Under the pieces are notes generated by a model. The model saw nothing but the letters and a program-made list of their open reading frames with translations, was not told where the DNA came from and ran no database searches. A stretch of DNA of 64,000 nucleotides, from assembly GCF_000327485.1 (NCBI RefSeq), contig NC_019943.1:434001-498000 (forward strand), read 5' to 3'. A program made the translations under genes and the position numbers. Shown piece after piece: positions 9,039 to 17,348 of the stretch (position 1 is its first letter; each line of letters starts with the position of its first letter). This DNA is from Methanoregula formicica SMSP. GTDB taxonomy: Archaea; Halobacteriota; Methanomicrobia; Methanomicrobiales; Methanospirillaceae.

Positions 9039-10143
9039 AAAAACGCTTTATCTGGTTACATACATATTCGACATCAGTGTCTTCCAAGATAAATGCAGAT
9101 GGAAGCCACATAGCTTTGGACATTAACTGAGTGCTTTGAGAAAACAGTGCATCATTCTGAAAATACGGCTTTTGTGTGTGAATCGGGTACCAGAATTTTC
9201 TGCAGTGAATTCCCATTTTCTGGAGATACGATTCCACCACGTCACGTCTTTCTATGATTGCATCTGTCCATAAGGGAATTTCTCCCCGATTTATCTTAAA
9301 TCCGATAATTGATACATTAGATGAATTTTCAAAATGATCTGAATAAATTGTATAAATCTCTTTTTGTCGTTGTAGTCGATTATGTAAAACAGACAGTTGT
9401 CCCAACCCGATTGCAGCCTGCAGGTTTGTCAACTTGAAATTATAACCAACGGAATAATGAATGTCATCTCCGCCCGTCCCCCTTTTCGGACGACCTTGGT
9501 CTTTTAGTTGACGAAGGATAATGTGGAGATCATCATCATTAGTAACGATCATCCCACCCTGCCCTGTTGAGATCGTTTTATTGGGAGAAAATGAAAAACA
9601 TCCGGCGTTTCCAAAAGTTCCCAGATACTTCCCGTCAATTGAAGACATGAAAGCTTCGGCGGCATCTTCAACGATAAAAAGGTCATATTTTTTCGCAATT
9701 GACATAATTGCGTTGAGATCTGCAGCCCTCCCGCTCACATGAACTGGAATAATTGCGCGTGTTCTTTGGGTTATGGCAGATTCAACAGCCCCAGGTGATA
9801 TGGTAAGTGTATCCGGATCAATGTCAACGAGAACTGGTATGGCTCCGGTCAATTTTACTGCATTGGCAGTTGCAATAAATGTTACATCTGGCACTATGAC
9901 TTCATCGGAAGGTCCAATTCCCAATGCTGCAAGTGCAAGAAATAATGCTGATGTACCACTTGTAACAGCAATTGCATGTTTAACTCCAAGTAATTGCGCA
10001 ATTTCATTTTCAAAACGGGTTGTATAATCCCCCTCATTCAGATAATTACTGTCAAGTACTTCTCTCACTAATTCGTACTCTTTCGGGGTAACTTGGGGTG
10101 ACCACCATGGATAATCTCGATCCTTCCCTCGCCCGTTTTTCAT
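9031..10143 (-). CDS. DegT/DnrJ/EryC1/StrS-family PLP-dependent sugar aminotransferase
   Basis: Converts a keto-sugar nucleotide to an amino sugar using PLP. The Schiff-base lysine is in FSFSPNKTISTGQGG (about K189). The cofactor-binding Asp is in VEDAAEAF (about D160), and the phosphate-binding TSGTSALFLAL is near residue 62. The frame is open from 10197, but the ATG at 10143 follows a strong GGGGTGATAAT site and gives 370 residues, the family norm. The upstream start would overlap the preceding methyltransferase gene. Together with the SDR enzyme downstream it points to an amino-deoxysugar in the exported polymer. Confidence 0.9.
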   Translation of the reverse strand: MKNGRGKDRDYPWWSPQVTPKEYELVREVLDSNYLNEGDYTTRFENEIAQLLGVKHAIAVTSGTSALFLALAALGIGPSDEVIVPDVTFIATANAVKLTGAIPVLVDIDPDTLTISPGAVESAITQRTRAIIPVHVSGRAADLNAIMSIAKKYDLFIVEDAAEAFMSSIDGKYLGTFGNAGCFSFSPNKTISTGQGGMIVTNDDDLHIILRQLKDQGRPKRGTGGDDIHYSVGYNFKLTNLQAAIGLGQLSVLHNRLQRQKEIYTIYSDHFENSSNVSIIGFKINRGEIPLWTDAIIERRDVVESYLQKMGIHCRKFWYPIHTQKPYFQNDALFSQSTQLMSKAMWLPSAFILEDTDVEYVCNQIKRFFG

Positions 10144-10147
10144 ATTA

Positions 10148-10948
10148 TCACCCCATTCGCCGTAGTACAAAACCTTGAATAGGACCGAAGGAGTCACCCT
10201 TATTCACTTGTATTGTAATTTTATTACCATATTTTTCGTGCAACTCACGAGCTGCAACATCTGCGATATCAAATATCCTATCTTTTTTCGCGAGAGATCC
10301 ATAACCCTCAAAATTCGCGAACATATTCAAAAAAACTCTAGTCAATAAATAATATAAATTGAATGTGTGTGTTGTCTCTATCACAAATTTATCTTCGATA
10401 TAATCTATGAATTTGTCATAATGTAAAAAGTAATTGTGCCAGTCATGCAGAGGGATGTTTGGCAAATTAACACCACGCCTTACGGCATTTAATTCCTCAA
10501 ATCCCTCAAATGTATTTTCAACCATAATATATCGTCCACCCGGACGAAGAGTACTCCAGATATTATCTATTATTTGTTTTTGCTCATCCCACGACAAAAA
10601 ATTTATTAAAACGCGCTGAGTAACGACAACATTAAATTTCCCTGAATAGGCAGATAAATCAAGAATATCTCCATCAACAAGTGAGATATTTTTAAGTTTT
10701 TCTGATTTGAATCGCTTTTTTGCTATTGATCTCAATTGGTTTGAATGCTCTAATGCCAAACACGATTTGACTTTTTTTGCATAATGAATTGTGGATTCAC
10801 CGCCCCCACAACCAAGATCTGCCAATTCGTCGTTAGAACTCAGATGCGATAAAACAAAATCTGTCTCAAGTTTTCTTAGATTTTTATCCAATAGTGAGAC
10901 CGTGTTTGGCATCTCCCAATATTCATCAATTTTCGCGCGATCGGTCAT
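10148..10948 (-). CDS. Class I SAM-dependent methyltransferase
   Basis: A 266-residue protein with the SAM-binding motif ADLGCGGGES (about residues 43-52), an acidic residue at the end of the next strand (ALEHSNQ) and a post-I motif in SLVDGDILDL. This is a standard class I methyltransferase fold. The substrate is not evident; a sugar or lipid-linked sugar fits the neighbours. The start is preceded by GGAGGGACACTGAT, and the stop of the dehydrogenase gene lies only one base upstream, so the two genes are translationally linked. Pairing of residue-level specificity is not possible from the sequence. Confidence 0.8.
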   Translation of the reverse strand: MTDRAKIDEYWEMPNTVSLLDKNLRKLETDFVLSHLSSNDELADLGCGGGESTIHYAKKVKSCLALEHSNQLRSIAKKRFKSEKLKNISLVDGDILDLSAYSGKFNVVVTQRVLINFLSWDEQKQIIDNIWSTLRPGGRYIMVENTFEGFEELNAVRRGVNLPNIPLHDWHNYFLHYDKFIDYIEDKFVIETTHTFNLYYLLTRVFLNMFANFEGYGSLAKKDRIFDIADVAARELHEKYGNKITIQVNKGDSFGPIQGFVLRRMG

Positions 10949-10949
10949 A

Positions 10950-12140
10950 TCAGTGTCCCTCCGGAAGGATCCTCCATAAATCCACGACTTCAGCAGATTT
11001 TGGAACTTTCAAAGTTTTATACGCAGTATGAGGTACCCCGACAATAATGATATCGGAAGAACGTACTAACTCTTCCTTGTTTATGAATGTGGGATCTTTT
11101 GCGAATTCGTCGGAATACAGCACTTCCGCCCCATAAAACCGCAAGATTTTCCCGAGCTTGTAAGAAAGCGAATCTCGTGTATCGTCTATATCCGCTTTGA
11201 AAGTCATACCAAGAATGCCTACTTTCTTCTTGCTCAAATCGTATTTTGCGCGTAATTGCTCAACAATGAATCCCGGCAGACCTTCATTTACGGTCATAGC
11301 TGCATGGCCGAGGAGAAAATTATTATTATTAAAAGCAGCAAGCTGCAGGGTATCCTTCAGAAGACAAGGCCCTGCAGCAAATCCCGCAGATGGCAGGCCA
11401 TATGCCCTGCCGTATCCGTCAACGATTGCCCGGCGGACTTTGTTAAAATCAACATCAAATCCTGCTGAGATCATATAGAATTGATTTGCCATGGCAAACT
11501 GAATATATCTCCAGGCATTTGTGAACAATTTTGCCAATTCAGCCTCTTCTATTGAGACCTGAATGATTTTTGGAGAGATTTGTCCAAATAACTGGCTTGC
11601 ATCGTTCAGTGCTTTATCACTAAGCCCGGCAACGAGCTGAGGCAGCTCCCGTAGTTCACGGATAGCATATCCTTGGATGATACGTTCCGGACAATATGCG
11701 ATATGCCAAGGCCCGCTCGCATCTTTTGATAATGTATTGAGTATCTGACCGCAGGTCCTTGGGTAAACAGTACTTCGGATGATAATGGTCTGTTCCGGGG
11801 AAATGTATGGGCGCATCTGGATAAACAGATCGATAAGTGCTTTCAGTTTTGGATTCAGGTATTCATCGACCGGAGTGCCAATTGCAACGATGATATATTG
11901 AGCGGTTTTTATCTGATTGATATCGGACGTCAAGAAAAGAGTTTTATTAATTACCTTTTTTAATATAGGTTCTGCATCATATTCAATGAACGGCATGTTT
12001 CCCTGACGGATACTCTCAATAACTTTCGAATTTACGTCATACAGGACAACCCGTTTACCGATATTGGCAAACGTGATCCCGAGGGGTAAGCCGACATGCC
12101 CCGCTCCACCTATGATGCAGATGTCGTTTGAGAAGTGCAT
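10950..12140 (-). CDS. UDP-glucose/GDP-mannose dehydrogenase family protein (nucleotide-sugar dehydrogenase)
   Basis: Oxidises the C6 hydroxyl of a nucleotide sugar to a carboxylate in two NAD-dependent steps, giving a uronic acid precursor. The Rossmann motif is IIGGAGHVGLPLG near the N-terminus. The active-site cysteine is in AAGPCLLKDT, and KVGILGMTFKADIDDTRDS opens the C-terminal domain. I use the ATG at 12140 because GAGGGAAC lies seven bases before it. The longest frame starts at 12197 but would overlap the upstream ABC gene by 23 bases. The final product (glucuronate, ManNAcA or other) cannot be told from sequence. Confidence 0.87.
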   Translation of the reverse strand: MHFSNDICIIGGAGHVGLPLGITFANIGKRVVLYDVNSKVIESIRQGNMPFIEYDAEPILKKVINKTLFLTSDINQIKTAQYIIVAIGTPVDEYLNPKLKALIDLFIQMRPYISPEQTIIIRSTVYPRTCGQILNTLSKDASGPWHIAYCPERIIQGYAIRELRELPQLVAGLSDKALNDASQLFGQISPKIIQVSIEEAELAKLFTNAWRYIQFAMANQFYMISAGFDVDFNKVRRAIVDGYGRAYGLPSAGFAAGPCLLKDTLQLAAFNNNNFLLGHAAMTVNEGLPGFIVEQLRAKYDLSKKKVGILGMTFKADIDDTRDSLSYKLGKILRFYGAEVLYSDEFAKDPTFINKEELVRSSDIIIVGVPHTAYKTLKVPKSAEVVDLWRILPEGH

Positions 12141-12174
12141 TAATGTTCCCTCAATAGCTTGGAGTTTCATCATA

Positions 12175-12909
12175 TTACCGTTTTTGTAATGAACCACGAT
12201 AATAGTCGATTACTTCTCTTGTCTCCCCCGTCACTACCGGCACCCCATAGTCCAGCAGGAGCGCTCTACTGCAGTGCTTCTTTACAGCCTCAAGGTCATG
12301 GGATACAAAGACGATAGTCACCCCTTCATTCTTGAAAGTATCAAGAATATCCAAGCATTTTTTCTGGAACTCCAAGTCTCCGACAGCAAGTACTTCATCA
12401 AGCAGCAGAATTTCGGGGTGGGTTTGCACCGCTGTTGCAAATGCCAGCCTGACCTGCATGCCCGATGAAAATCTTTTCAGTTTCGCATCCCTGAATCGTT
12501 CAAGGCCGGCAAAAACTAAGATGTCCTCGATCCGGTTCTCAATCTCTCTCCGTGAAAGCCCCATAATTGTACCATACATTTCGATGTTCTCTACTGCGGA
12601 GAAGTCATACTGGAACCCGACCCCGAGTTCGAGGAATGGAGTAATCGTCTTCCGGACCTCAACCTTTCCTGATGAAGGACGAATAATGCGAGAAAGGATC
12701 TTCAGGAGTGTGCTCTTTCCACTCCCGTTCTGGCCGATAACTCCGAACATCTCTCCTTCTTCGACAGAAAAACTGACCTCTTTGAGGGCTGCGAAGGTCT
12801 CGTAGCTGGTTGGACGCATAAGACCGGTCAATGCAGCAAACAGCGTATCCCGTTTCTCATGGGGGATACGGAATTCTTTGGAGAGCCGTTCGACTTTAAT
12901 AACGTCCAT
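12175..12909 (-). CDS. Polysaccharide ABC exporter, ATP-binding subunit (Wzt/TagH-like)
   Basis: A 244-residue ABC ATPase with Walker A GQNGSGKST (about 59-67), signature FSSGMQVRLAFATA and Walker B EILLLDEVLAVGD. The phrase ALKEVSFSVEEGEMFGVIGQNGSGKS and the sequence FLELGVGFQYDFSAVENI are typical of the Wzt/TagH/RfbB exporters of O-antigen or teichoic acid. It lacks the C-terminal carbohydrate-binding domain that recognises glycan caps in E. coli O9a Wzt, so it is the short type. The ATG at 12909 overlaps the permease stop (TGATG) and follows GGAGGAG, which argues against the GTG at 12912. Confidence 0.92.
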   Translation of the reverse strand: MDVIKVERLSKEFRIPHEKRDTLFAALTGLMRPTSYETFAALKEVSFSVEEGEMFGVIGQNGSGKSTLLKILSRIIRPSSGKVEVRKTITPFLELGVGFQYDFSAVENIEMYGTIMGLSRREIENRIEDILVFAGLERFRDAKLKRFSSGMQVRLAFATAVQTHPEILLLDEVLAVGDLEFQKKCLDILDTFKNEGVTIVFVSHDLEAVKKHCSRALLLDYGVPVVTGETREVIDYYRGSLQKR

Positions 12910-13688
12910 CACATCTCCTCCGCGAACCGTGGTTCAAGTCTAAGGAATATTATATAGCCGATAACAAGGATGAGACCGGAAGCAACACCGGCATAGGCAA
13001 GCGATAACGGGAACGGGGCATAGGAATAGAGAATACAGTCACGAGAGGTAATAATGATCTGGCCAATGGGATTTAACCGGAAGATATACTGTATTGACTG
13101 GGGAAAAATACTGAGCGGATAAAGGATGGGTGTAATAAAAAAACCTGCCTGGAGGACAACAGCCCAGATGAACTGGATGTCTCTGTAAAAAACGTTCAAT
13201 GCAGAAATAGCAAGTGCGGTTCCAAGCGTGAGAATGAAGAATATCGCAAGAATCGGTGGCAGGTAAAGAATGTTCCACGATAACGGGATATGGAGGGCAA
13301 TCATGAAAATAATAAAAATCAACGATTCGAAGAGACTCTGGAGCATCGCCGTAATACACGCGGAAATAACAAGGATCTCCCGGGGAAAATAGACTTTCTG
13401 GACAAGGCTTGGTTTCCCCACAATTGCCGTGAGACCCAGATTGGTTGCCTTAACAAAGAAATTCCACATGATGATCCCCAACAGGAGAAAGAGCTGGTAA
13501 TATTCTACCTGAACTTTCATCAGGTTGCTGAAAACGATATACAGGATAACAAACATTACGAGTGGTTCCAACAGAGACCAGAAGTAACCGAGAATGGAAT
13601 TCTTGTACCTCCACTTGAAATCTCCCCATGCAATCATCCAGATAAGATTGCGATGATAATAGAGATCTTTAAAATGGTCAATATCCAT
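12909..13688 (-). CDS. Polysaccharide ABC exporter, permease subunit (Wzm/TagG-like, ABC-2 type)
   Basis: A 259-residue protein with six hydrophobic segments. The N-terminal cytoplasmic sequence DLIWMIAWGDFKWRYKNSIL, written here as WGDFKWRYKNSILGYFWSLL, is the hallmark opening of ABC-2 exporters for O-antigen or teichoic acid. It would form a homodimeric channel with the adjacent ATPase and carry lipid-linked glycan across the membrane. The ATG at 13688 is preceded by GGTGA. It is the first gene of the tightly packed operon that continues to about 5934, and the 112-base upstream gap (13689-13800) should contain its promoter. Confidence 0.9.
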   Translation of the reverse strand: MDIDHFKDLYYHRNLIWMIAWGDFKWRYKNSILGYFWSLLEPLVMFVILYIVFSNLMKVQVEYYQLFLLLGIIMWNFFVKATNLGLTAIVGKPSLVQKVYFPREILVISACITAMLQSLFESLIFIIFMIALHIPLSWNILYLPPILAIFFILTLGTALAISALNVFYRDIQFIWAVVLQAGFFITPILYPLSIFPQSIQYIFRLNPIGQIIITSRDCILYSYAPFPLSLAYAGVASGLILVIGYIIFLRLEPRFAEEM

Positions 13689-13800
13689 TTTTCACCAATA
13701 TACAGTTATTGTCTTATATCTTACTCAACGTTTTGATTTAGATTTAAAAACACTGATAATATTCCTAGAAATGAATTACACAAAAACCAAAAATATTACC

Positions 13801-14841
13801 CTATATTTTTGATTCCAAGAGTGCCTGATCAAAAATACCCCAATTCTCTAGGTTATATCCATTTTTCCCTTTGTTTTTACGAATTTGATCCCGGTATTGC
13901 AATGCGATCTCAACACACTCCCTCCATGTAAGGAATGGAATATGCACCTGATCCAATCGCTGGAAAAGAGCCCTTTGGCCGGCACCTGGTGTGATTCCGG
14001 AGCCGATACTGTGTTCAATGTGATACGCCACCAAAGGCGGAATAAGGGCAGTCTCTCGAAATCCTGAAAAATATGCTACCATGAGGAACAGACTGTCGAT
14101 ATGCAGGGAATACATTTCCAGTTCCGGGTATCCCCGCAATGCCACCCAGTCCTCCTTTGCCATAAGGGTGAAATCCCCGCAGGCATTATAGTGCAGGCAG
14201 GGGGTCTTCAGTTTATATAGGAAATTCCGGCAGTAATATCTCAACAGGGCAGGATTTTTTATCACATCGGAAATAACGCCGCGGATGTTGACCATGCTGG
14301 TCAAATAATACCTTGAATTGATCCGGATTACGTGAGTCCGGCAGTAGGTGAGTTTTTCCTCGATCATTGCACCGGGAGGAATTGCTGAGTCAACATCAAT
14401 TCTGTCAACACGGTAAAAAATTCCCGGCTCCAGCTTTTTTTGTGAGAGAAACCGGATCAGTTCATCAGAGAATATTATATCGATGTTAGTGGCAAGGACG
14501 AACCTGCCTTTTGCCCTGCGGATACCCACATTTTTCCCGATCATCTGGAAAAGGGGGAGAACATCCGCATGCTGGAATTTTTTATGGACTTCTGGTGGGA
14601 CCGTAATAATCCGAATCGAAAGATAATCCGATGGTTTTGGCCATGATAATGCTTGTTCGAGCGGCAGACGATCTACAGGTGGATTCCATTCAACGATGAT
14701 GAGTTCCACCGGGAATTGGTATCTGCTTACCTGCTCGCTGATGCAATCGATGAATATCTGCATACGCTGCAATAGTTTCCCGCCATGGTCATCATTGCGA
14801 GATACTGCCACGATACTCAGGTAAGGGGCATTTGCAGGCAT
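13801..14841 (-). CDS. Glycosyltransferase-like protein (family 2-like, GT-A)
   Basis: A 346-residue protein opening with PYLSIVAVSRNDDHGG, a family 2-like first strand, followed by PVELIIVEWNPP. The region KNVGIRRAKGRFVLATNIDIIF supplies a DxD-like metal site (TNIDI) at about residue 118. The similarity to canonical GT2 enzymes is limited to this half, and the C-terminal half is not recognised. It is the first gene of the minus-strand glycan block. It is divergent from the GT2 gene at 15030 across a 188-base gap and is separated from the ABC exporter by 112 bases. Confidence 0.65.
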   Translation of the reverse strand: MPANAPYLSIVAVSRNDDHGGKLLQRMQIFIDCISEQVSRYQFPVELIIVEWNPPVDRLPLEQALSWPKPSDYLSIRIITVPPEVHKKFQHADVLPLFQMIGKNVGIRRAKGRFVLATNIDIIFSDELIRFLSQKKLEPGIFYRVDRIDVDSAIPPGAMIEEKLTYCRTHVIRINSRYYLTSMVNIRGVISDVIKNPALLRYYCRNFLYKLKTPCLHYNACGDFTLMAKEDWVALRGYPELEMYSLHIDSLFLMVAYFSGFRETALIPPLVAYHIEHSIGSGITPGAGQRALFQRLDQVHIPFLTWRECVEIALQYRDQIRKNKGKNGYNLENWGIFDQALLESKI

Positions 14842-15029
14842 GTTTCCGTAATATTTCTGTTGATCGGGGGATTAACATTGTGTTCGGTGTGGCTAGAATC
14901 AGGGCAGCTTGGATTGACGCATCTGAATGATACTGGCGTCATTTAAGAATACCAGAGCCGGAACAACAGTTAGTCAGAAACCATCCCTTACCTTTAATAT
15001 TCCCGGAAAAAGACCCCATTAGGACAAAC

Positions 15030-16187
15030 ATGGATTCACGGTCTGAAATAAGATACCGGTATGCAGTATCCGTCATCCTCCCCGCCCTCAACGAAGAGCT
15101 CACCATCGGCGAGTGTATCCGCAAGATCCAGACCGTATTCCATGACAATACTATCGATGGCGAGATCATCGTCGCCGATTCCTCAACTGACCGCACCGCA
15201 GAGATCGCACAATCGCTCGGTGCAATTGTCATTCGCCCGGAAAAACCCGGTTATGGCAATGCATACCTTGCCGGATTCGCCCACGCGAAAGGCCGCTACA
15301 TTGTCATCGGTGATGCCGATAATACCTATGATTTCTCCGACATCTCCAAACTTATCGCTCCGCTTGAGGCAGGTGCGGATTTTGTCATCGGCTCGCGGTT
15401 CAAGGGTGTTATCCATAAGGGAGCCATGGCCCCGCTCCACCGCTACATCGGAAACCCGGTTTTGACGTGGATGGTAAATGTCATCTTCGGCACCCGATTC
15501 TCCGACACACACAGCGGATTCCGAGCGATAACACGTAATGCCCTGGACCAGCTCAACCTCCGGACCGGCGGAATGGAATTTGCTTCTGAGATGCTCGTGA
15601 TGGCCGCAAAGGAGCAGCTAACGATCGTGGAAGTGCCCATCGATTACTATCCCCGGCGTACCCCGTCGAAACTCCATAGTTTCGCAGACGGGTGGCGGCA
15701 TATCCGGTTCGTGCTGCTCATGAAGCCCCTTCCTTTCGTAGCAATACCCGGACTTCTTTTTTCCCTGATGGGGATCCTGTTGATGGGATTCTTTTATTCT
15801 CAAGGGGAAGTCGAATCATCCCACCTCCATACCTTTATCCTTGGGGCAATCTTCTTCATGGGTGGTCTTCAGGTTATCCTGACCGGCTTTCTCATGAAGA
15901 CTTACTCAATCATCCATGGTTATGAGAAGAAAGCCGGTATCATCGAAGTCATCATGAATTACCATAACCTGGAAAAGTTCATCCTTGCCGGGATTCTTCT
16001 TTCGCTCGCGGGTATCATTTTCGGAATTAATATTTTTATCCACTGGATAACCATCAACTTCGGTGTTCTTTCCCAGATCTCAACGGCAATTATCTCGCTT
16101 GTCCTGATTACCACCGGCATCCAGGTCTTCCTCTTCGCGGTATTTCAGAGTATGATGCTCTTAAACGAGAACAACGGCCATGCCTGA
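15030..16187 (+). CDS. Membrane-anchored family 2 glycosyltransferase (polyprenyl-phosphate sugar synthase type)
   Basis: A 385-residue protein. The N-terminal GT2 domain has VSVILPALNEELTIGECI and the metal site VIGDADNTYDF, then DTHSGFRAITRNAL, all typical of dolichyl-phosphate glucose/mannose synthases (DPM1/AglJ-like). The C-terminal third has about four hydrophobic segments. It likely loads a sugar on dolichyl phosphate to start or feed N-glycan assembly for AglB, whose gene lies close by. Base composition shifts here to the GC-rich style of the core genome. A TATA-like tttaatat near 14994 fits the promoter. The next gene overlaps its end by 8 bases. Confidence 0.85.
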   Translation: MDSRSEIRYRYAVSVILPALNEELTIGECIRKIQTVFHDNTIDGEIIVADSSTDRTAEIAQSLGAIVIRPEKPGYGNAYLAGFAHAKGRYIVIGDADNTYDFSDISKLIAPLEAGADFVIGSRFKGVIHKGAMAPLHRYIGNPVLTWMVNVIFGTRFSDTHSGFRAITRNALDQLNLRTGGMEFASEMLVMAAKEQLTIVEVPIDYYPRRTPSKLHSFADGWRHIRFVLLMKPLPFVAIPGLLFSLMGILLMGFFYSQGEVESSHLHTFILGAIFFMGGLQVILTGFLMKTYSIIHGYEKKAGIIEVIMNYHNLEKFILAGILLSLAGIIFGINIFIHWITINFGVLSQISTAIISLVLITTGIQVFLFAVFQSMMLLNENNGHA

Positions 16188-17334
16188 ACCGGACCGGATG
16201 AAGATCGCCTTCGTCTACGATGTCATCTACCCGTACGTGAAAGGTGGCGTGGAGAAACGAGTGTGGGAACTTTCGCGAAGACTTGCAGCCCGTGGCCACG
16301 AAGTCCACATCTTTGGGATGAAGTACTGGGATGGGGACGACATCCTGAAAAAAGAGGGGGTCATTATCCATGGCATCTGCGCGGCACAACCACTCTATTC
16401 TCATGGGAGACGGACAAAGCGGGAGGCACTGGACGTCACCGTGCATCTCGCACTTTCCCTTTCCAGCGCGAGAGTGGATATCATCGACTGCCAGCAATTC
16501 CCATTCTTTCCTGCGATCACGGTCAGGCTTGTATCAACTATAAGAAAGATACCGTCAGTGATCACCTGGCATGAAGTCTGGGGGGATTACTGGAGGGAAT
16601 ACCTCGGATCTATAGGGGTTCTGGGAAAGGCAGTCGAACGGTTTGTCGCCTCGCTCAAATCTCCGGTTATCTCGGTCTCTCCGACAACTTCATCCCGGTT
16701 CAGGAAAGAATTCGGCCGGCAGTCGGACGCCCTCTTGCCCAACGGGATCGATATCCGGCACCTGAACGCCATTACTCCGGCACAAGAGTCAACAGACATT
16801 ATCTTTGTTGGGCGGCTTATCCGGGAGAAGAATGCAGATCTCCTTGTACAGGCGATTCATCTCCTTGTCAAAGAGTTCCCGGGTATCAGGTTAACAATCA
16901 TCGGTGATGGCCCGGAACGGAATGCGATTGCAACACAGGTGACGAACTTATCCCTGGAGAAGCACGTGAGGATGTACGGCTTTATCCAGGACCATGACGA
17001 GGTCATCGCAAAGATGAAAGCAGCCAAAGTGTTCGTCCTCCCCTCATCGCGGGAAGGATTCGGGATTGCCGCCCTGGAGGCACTTGGCTGCGGTCTCCCT
17101 GTTGTAACAATCAGGCACCCGGCAAATGCAGTCTGCGATCTGATCTCTGAAGAAAATGGATTTGTCTGTTCTCCTTCTCCGGAAGATCTTGCGCAGGGTA
17201 TCCGCAACGCGCTCTGCAACCATGAACTGATGCAAGACGCCTGTAAGGCCTCAGCCGAGGCCTACGATTGGGACCATATCGTCGCTAAGGCTGAACGGTA
17301 TTACCAGTCAATCGCAAAAAAACGGGCAGCATGA
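16180..17334 (+). CDS. Group 1/family 4 glycosyltransferase
   Basis: A 384-residue GT-B enzyme. The N-terminal domain begins MKIAFVYDVIYPYVKGGVEKR, with GGVEKRVWELSRRLAARGHEV matching the acceptor-side glycine-rich loop of family 4. The C-terminal domain has IIFVGRLIREKNADLLVQAI and the donor-binding E-x7-E motif in SSREGFGIAALEALGCGLP. It transfers a hexose from a nucleotide sugar to the growing lipid-linked glycan. The start at 16180 overlaps the preceding gene by 8 bases; an in-frame ATG at 16198 begins exactly at MKIAF and is a credible alternative. It converges with aglB. Confidence 0.88.
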   Translation: MPEPDRMKIAFVYDVIYPYVKGGVEKRVWELSRRLAARGHEVHIFGMKYWDGDDILKKEGVIIHGICAAQPLYSHGRRTKREALDVTVHLALSLSSARVDIIDCQQFPFFPAITVRLVSTIRKIPSVITWHEVWGDYWREYLGSIGVLGKAVERFVASLKSPVISVSPTTSSRFRKEFGRQSDALLPNGIDIRHLNAITPAQESTDIIFVGRLIREKNADLLVQAIHLLVKEFPGIRLTIIGDGPERNAIATQVTNLSLEKHVRMYGFIQDHDEVIAKMKAAKVFVLPSSREGFGIAALEALGCGLPVVTIRHPANAVCDLISEENGFVCSPSPEDLAQGIRNALCNHELMQDACKASAEAYDWDHIVAKAERYYQSIAKKRAA

Positions 17335-17348
17335 CCGTTTTCCAGGTA

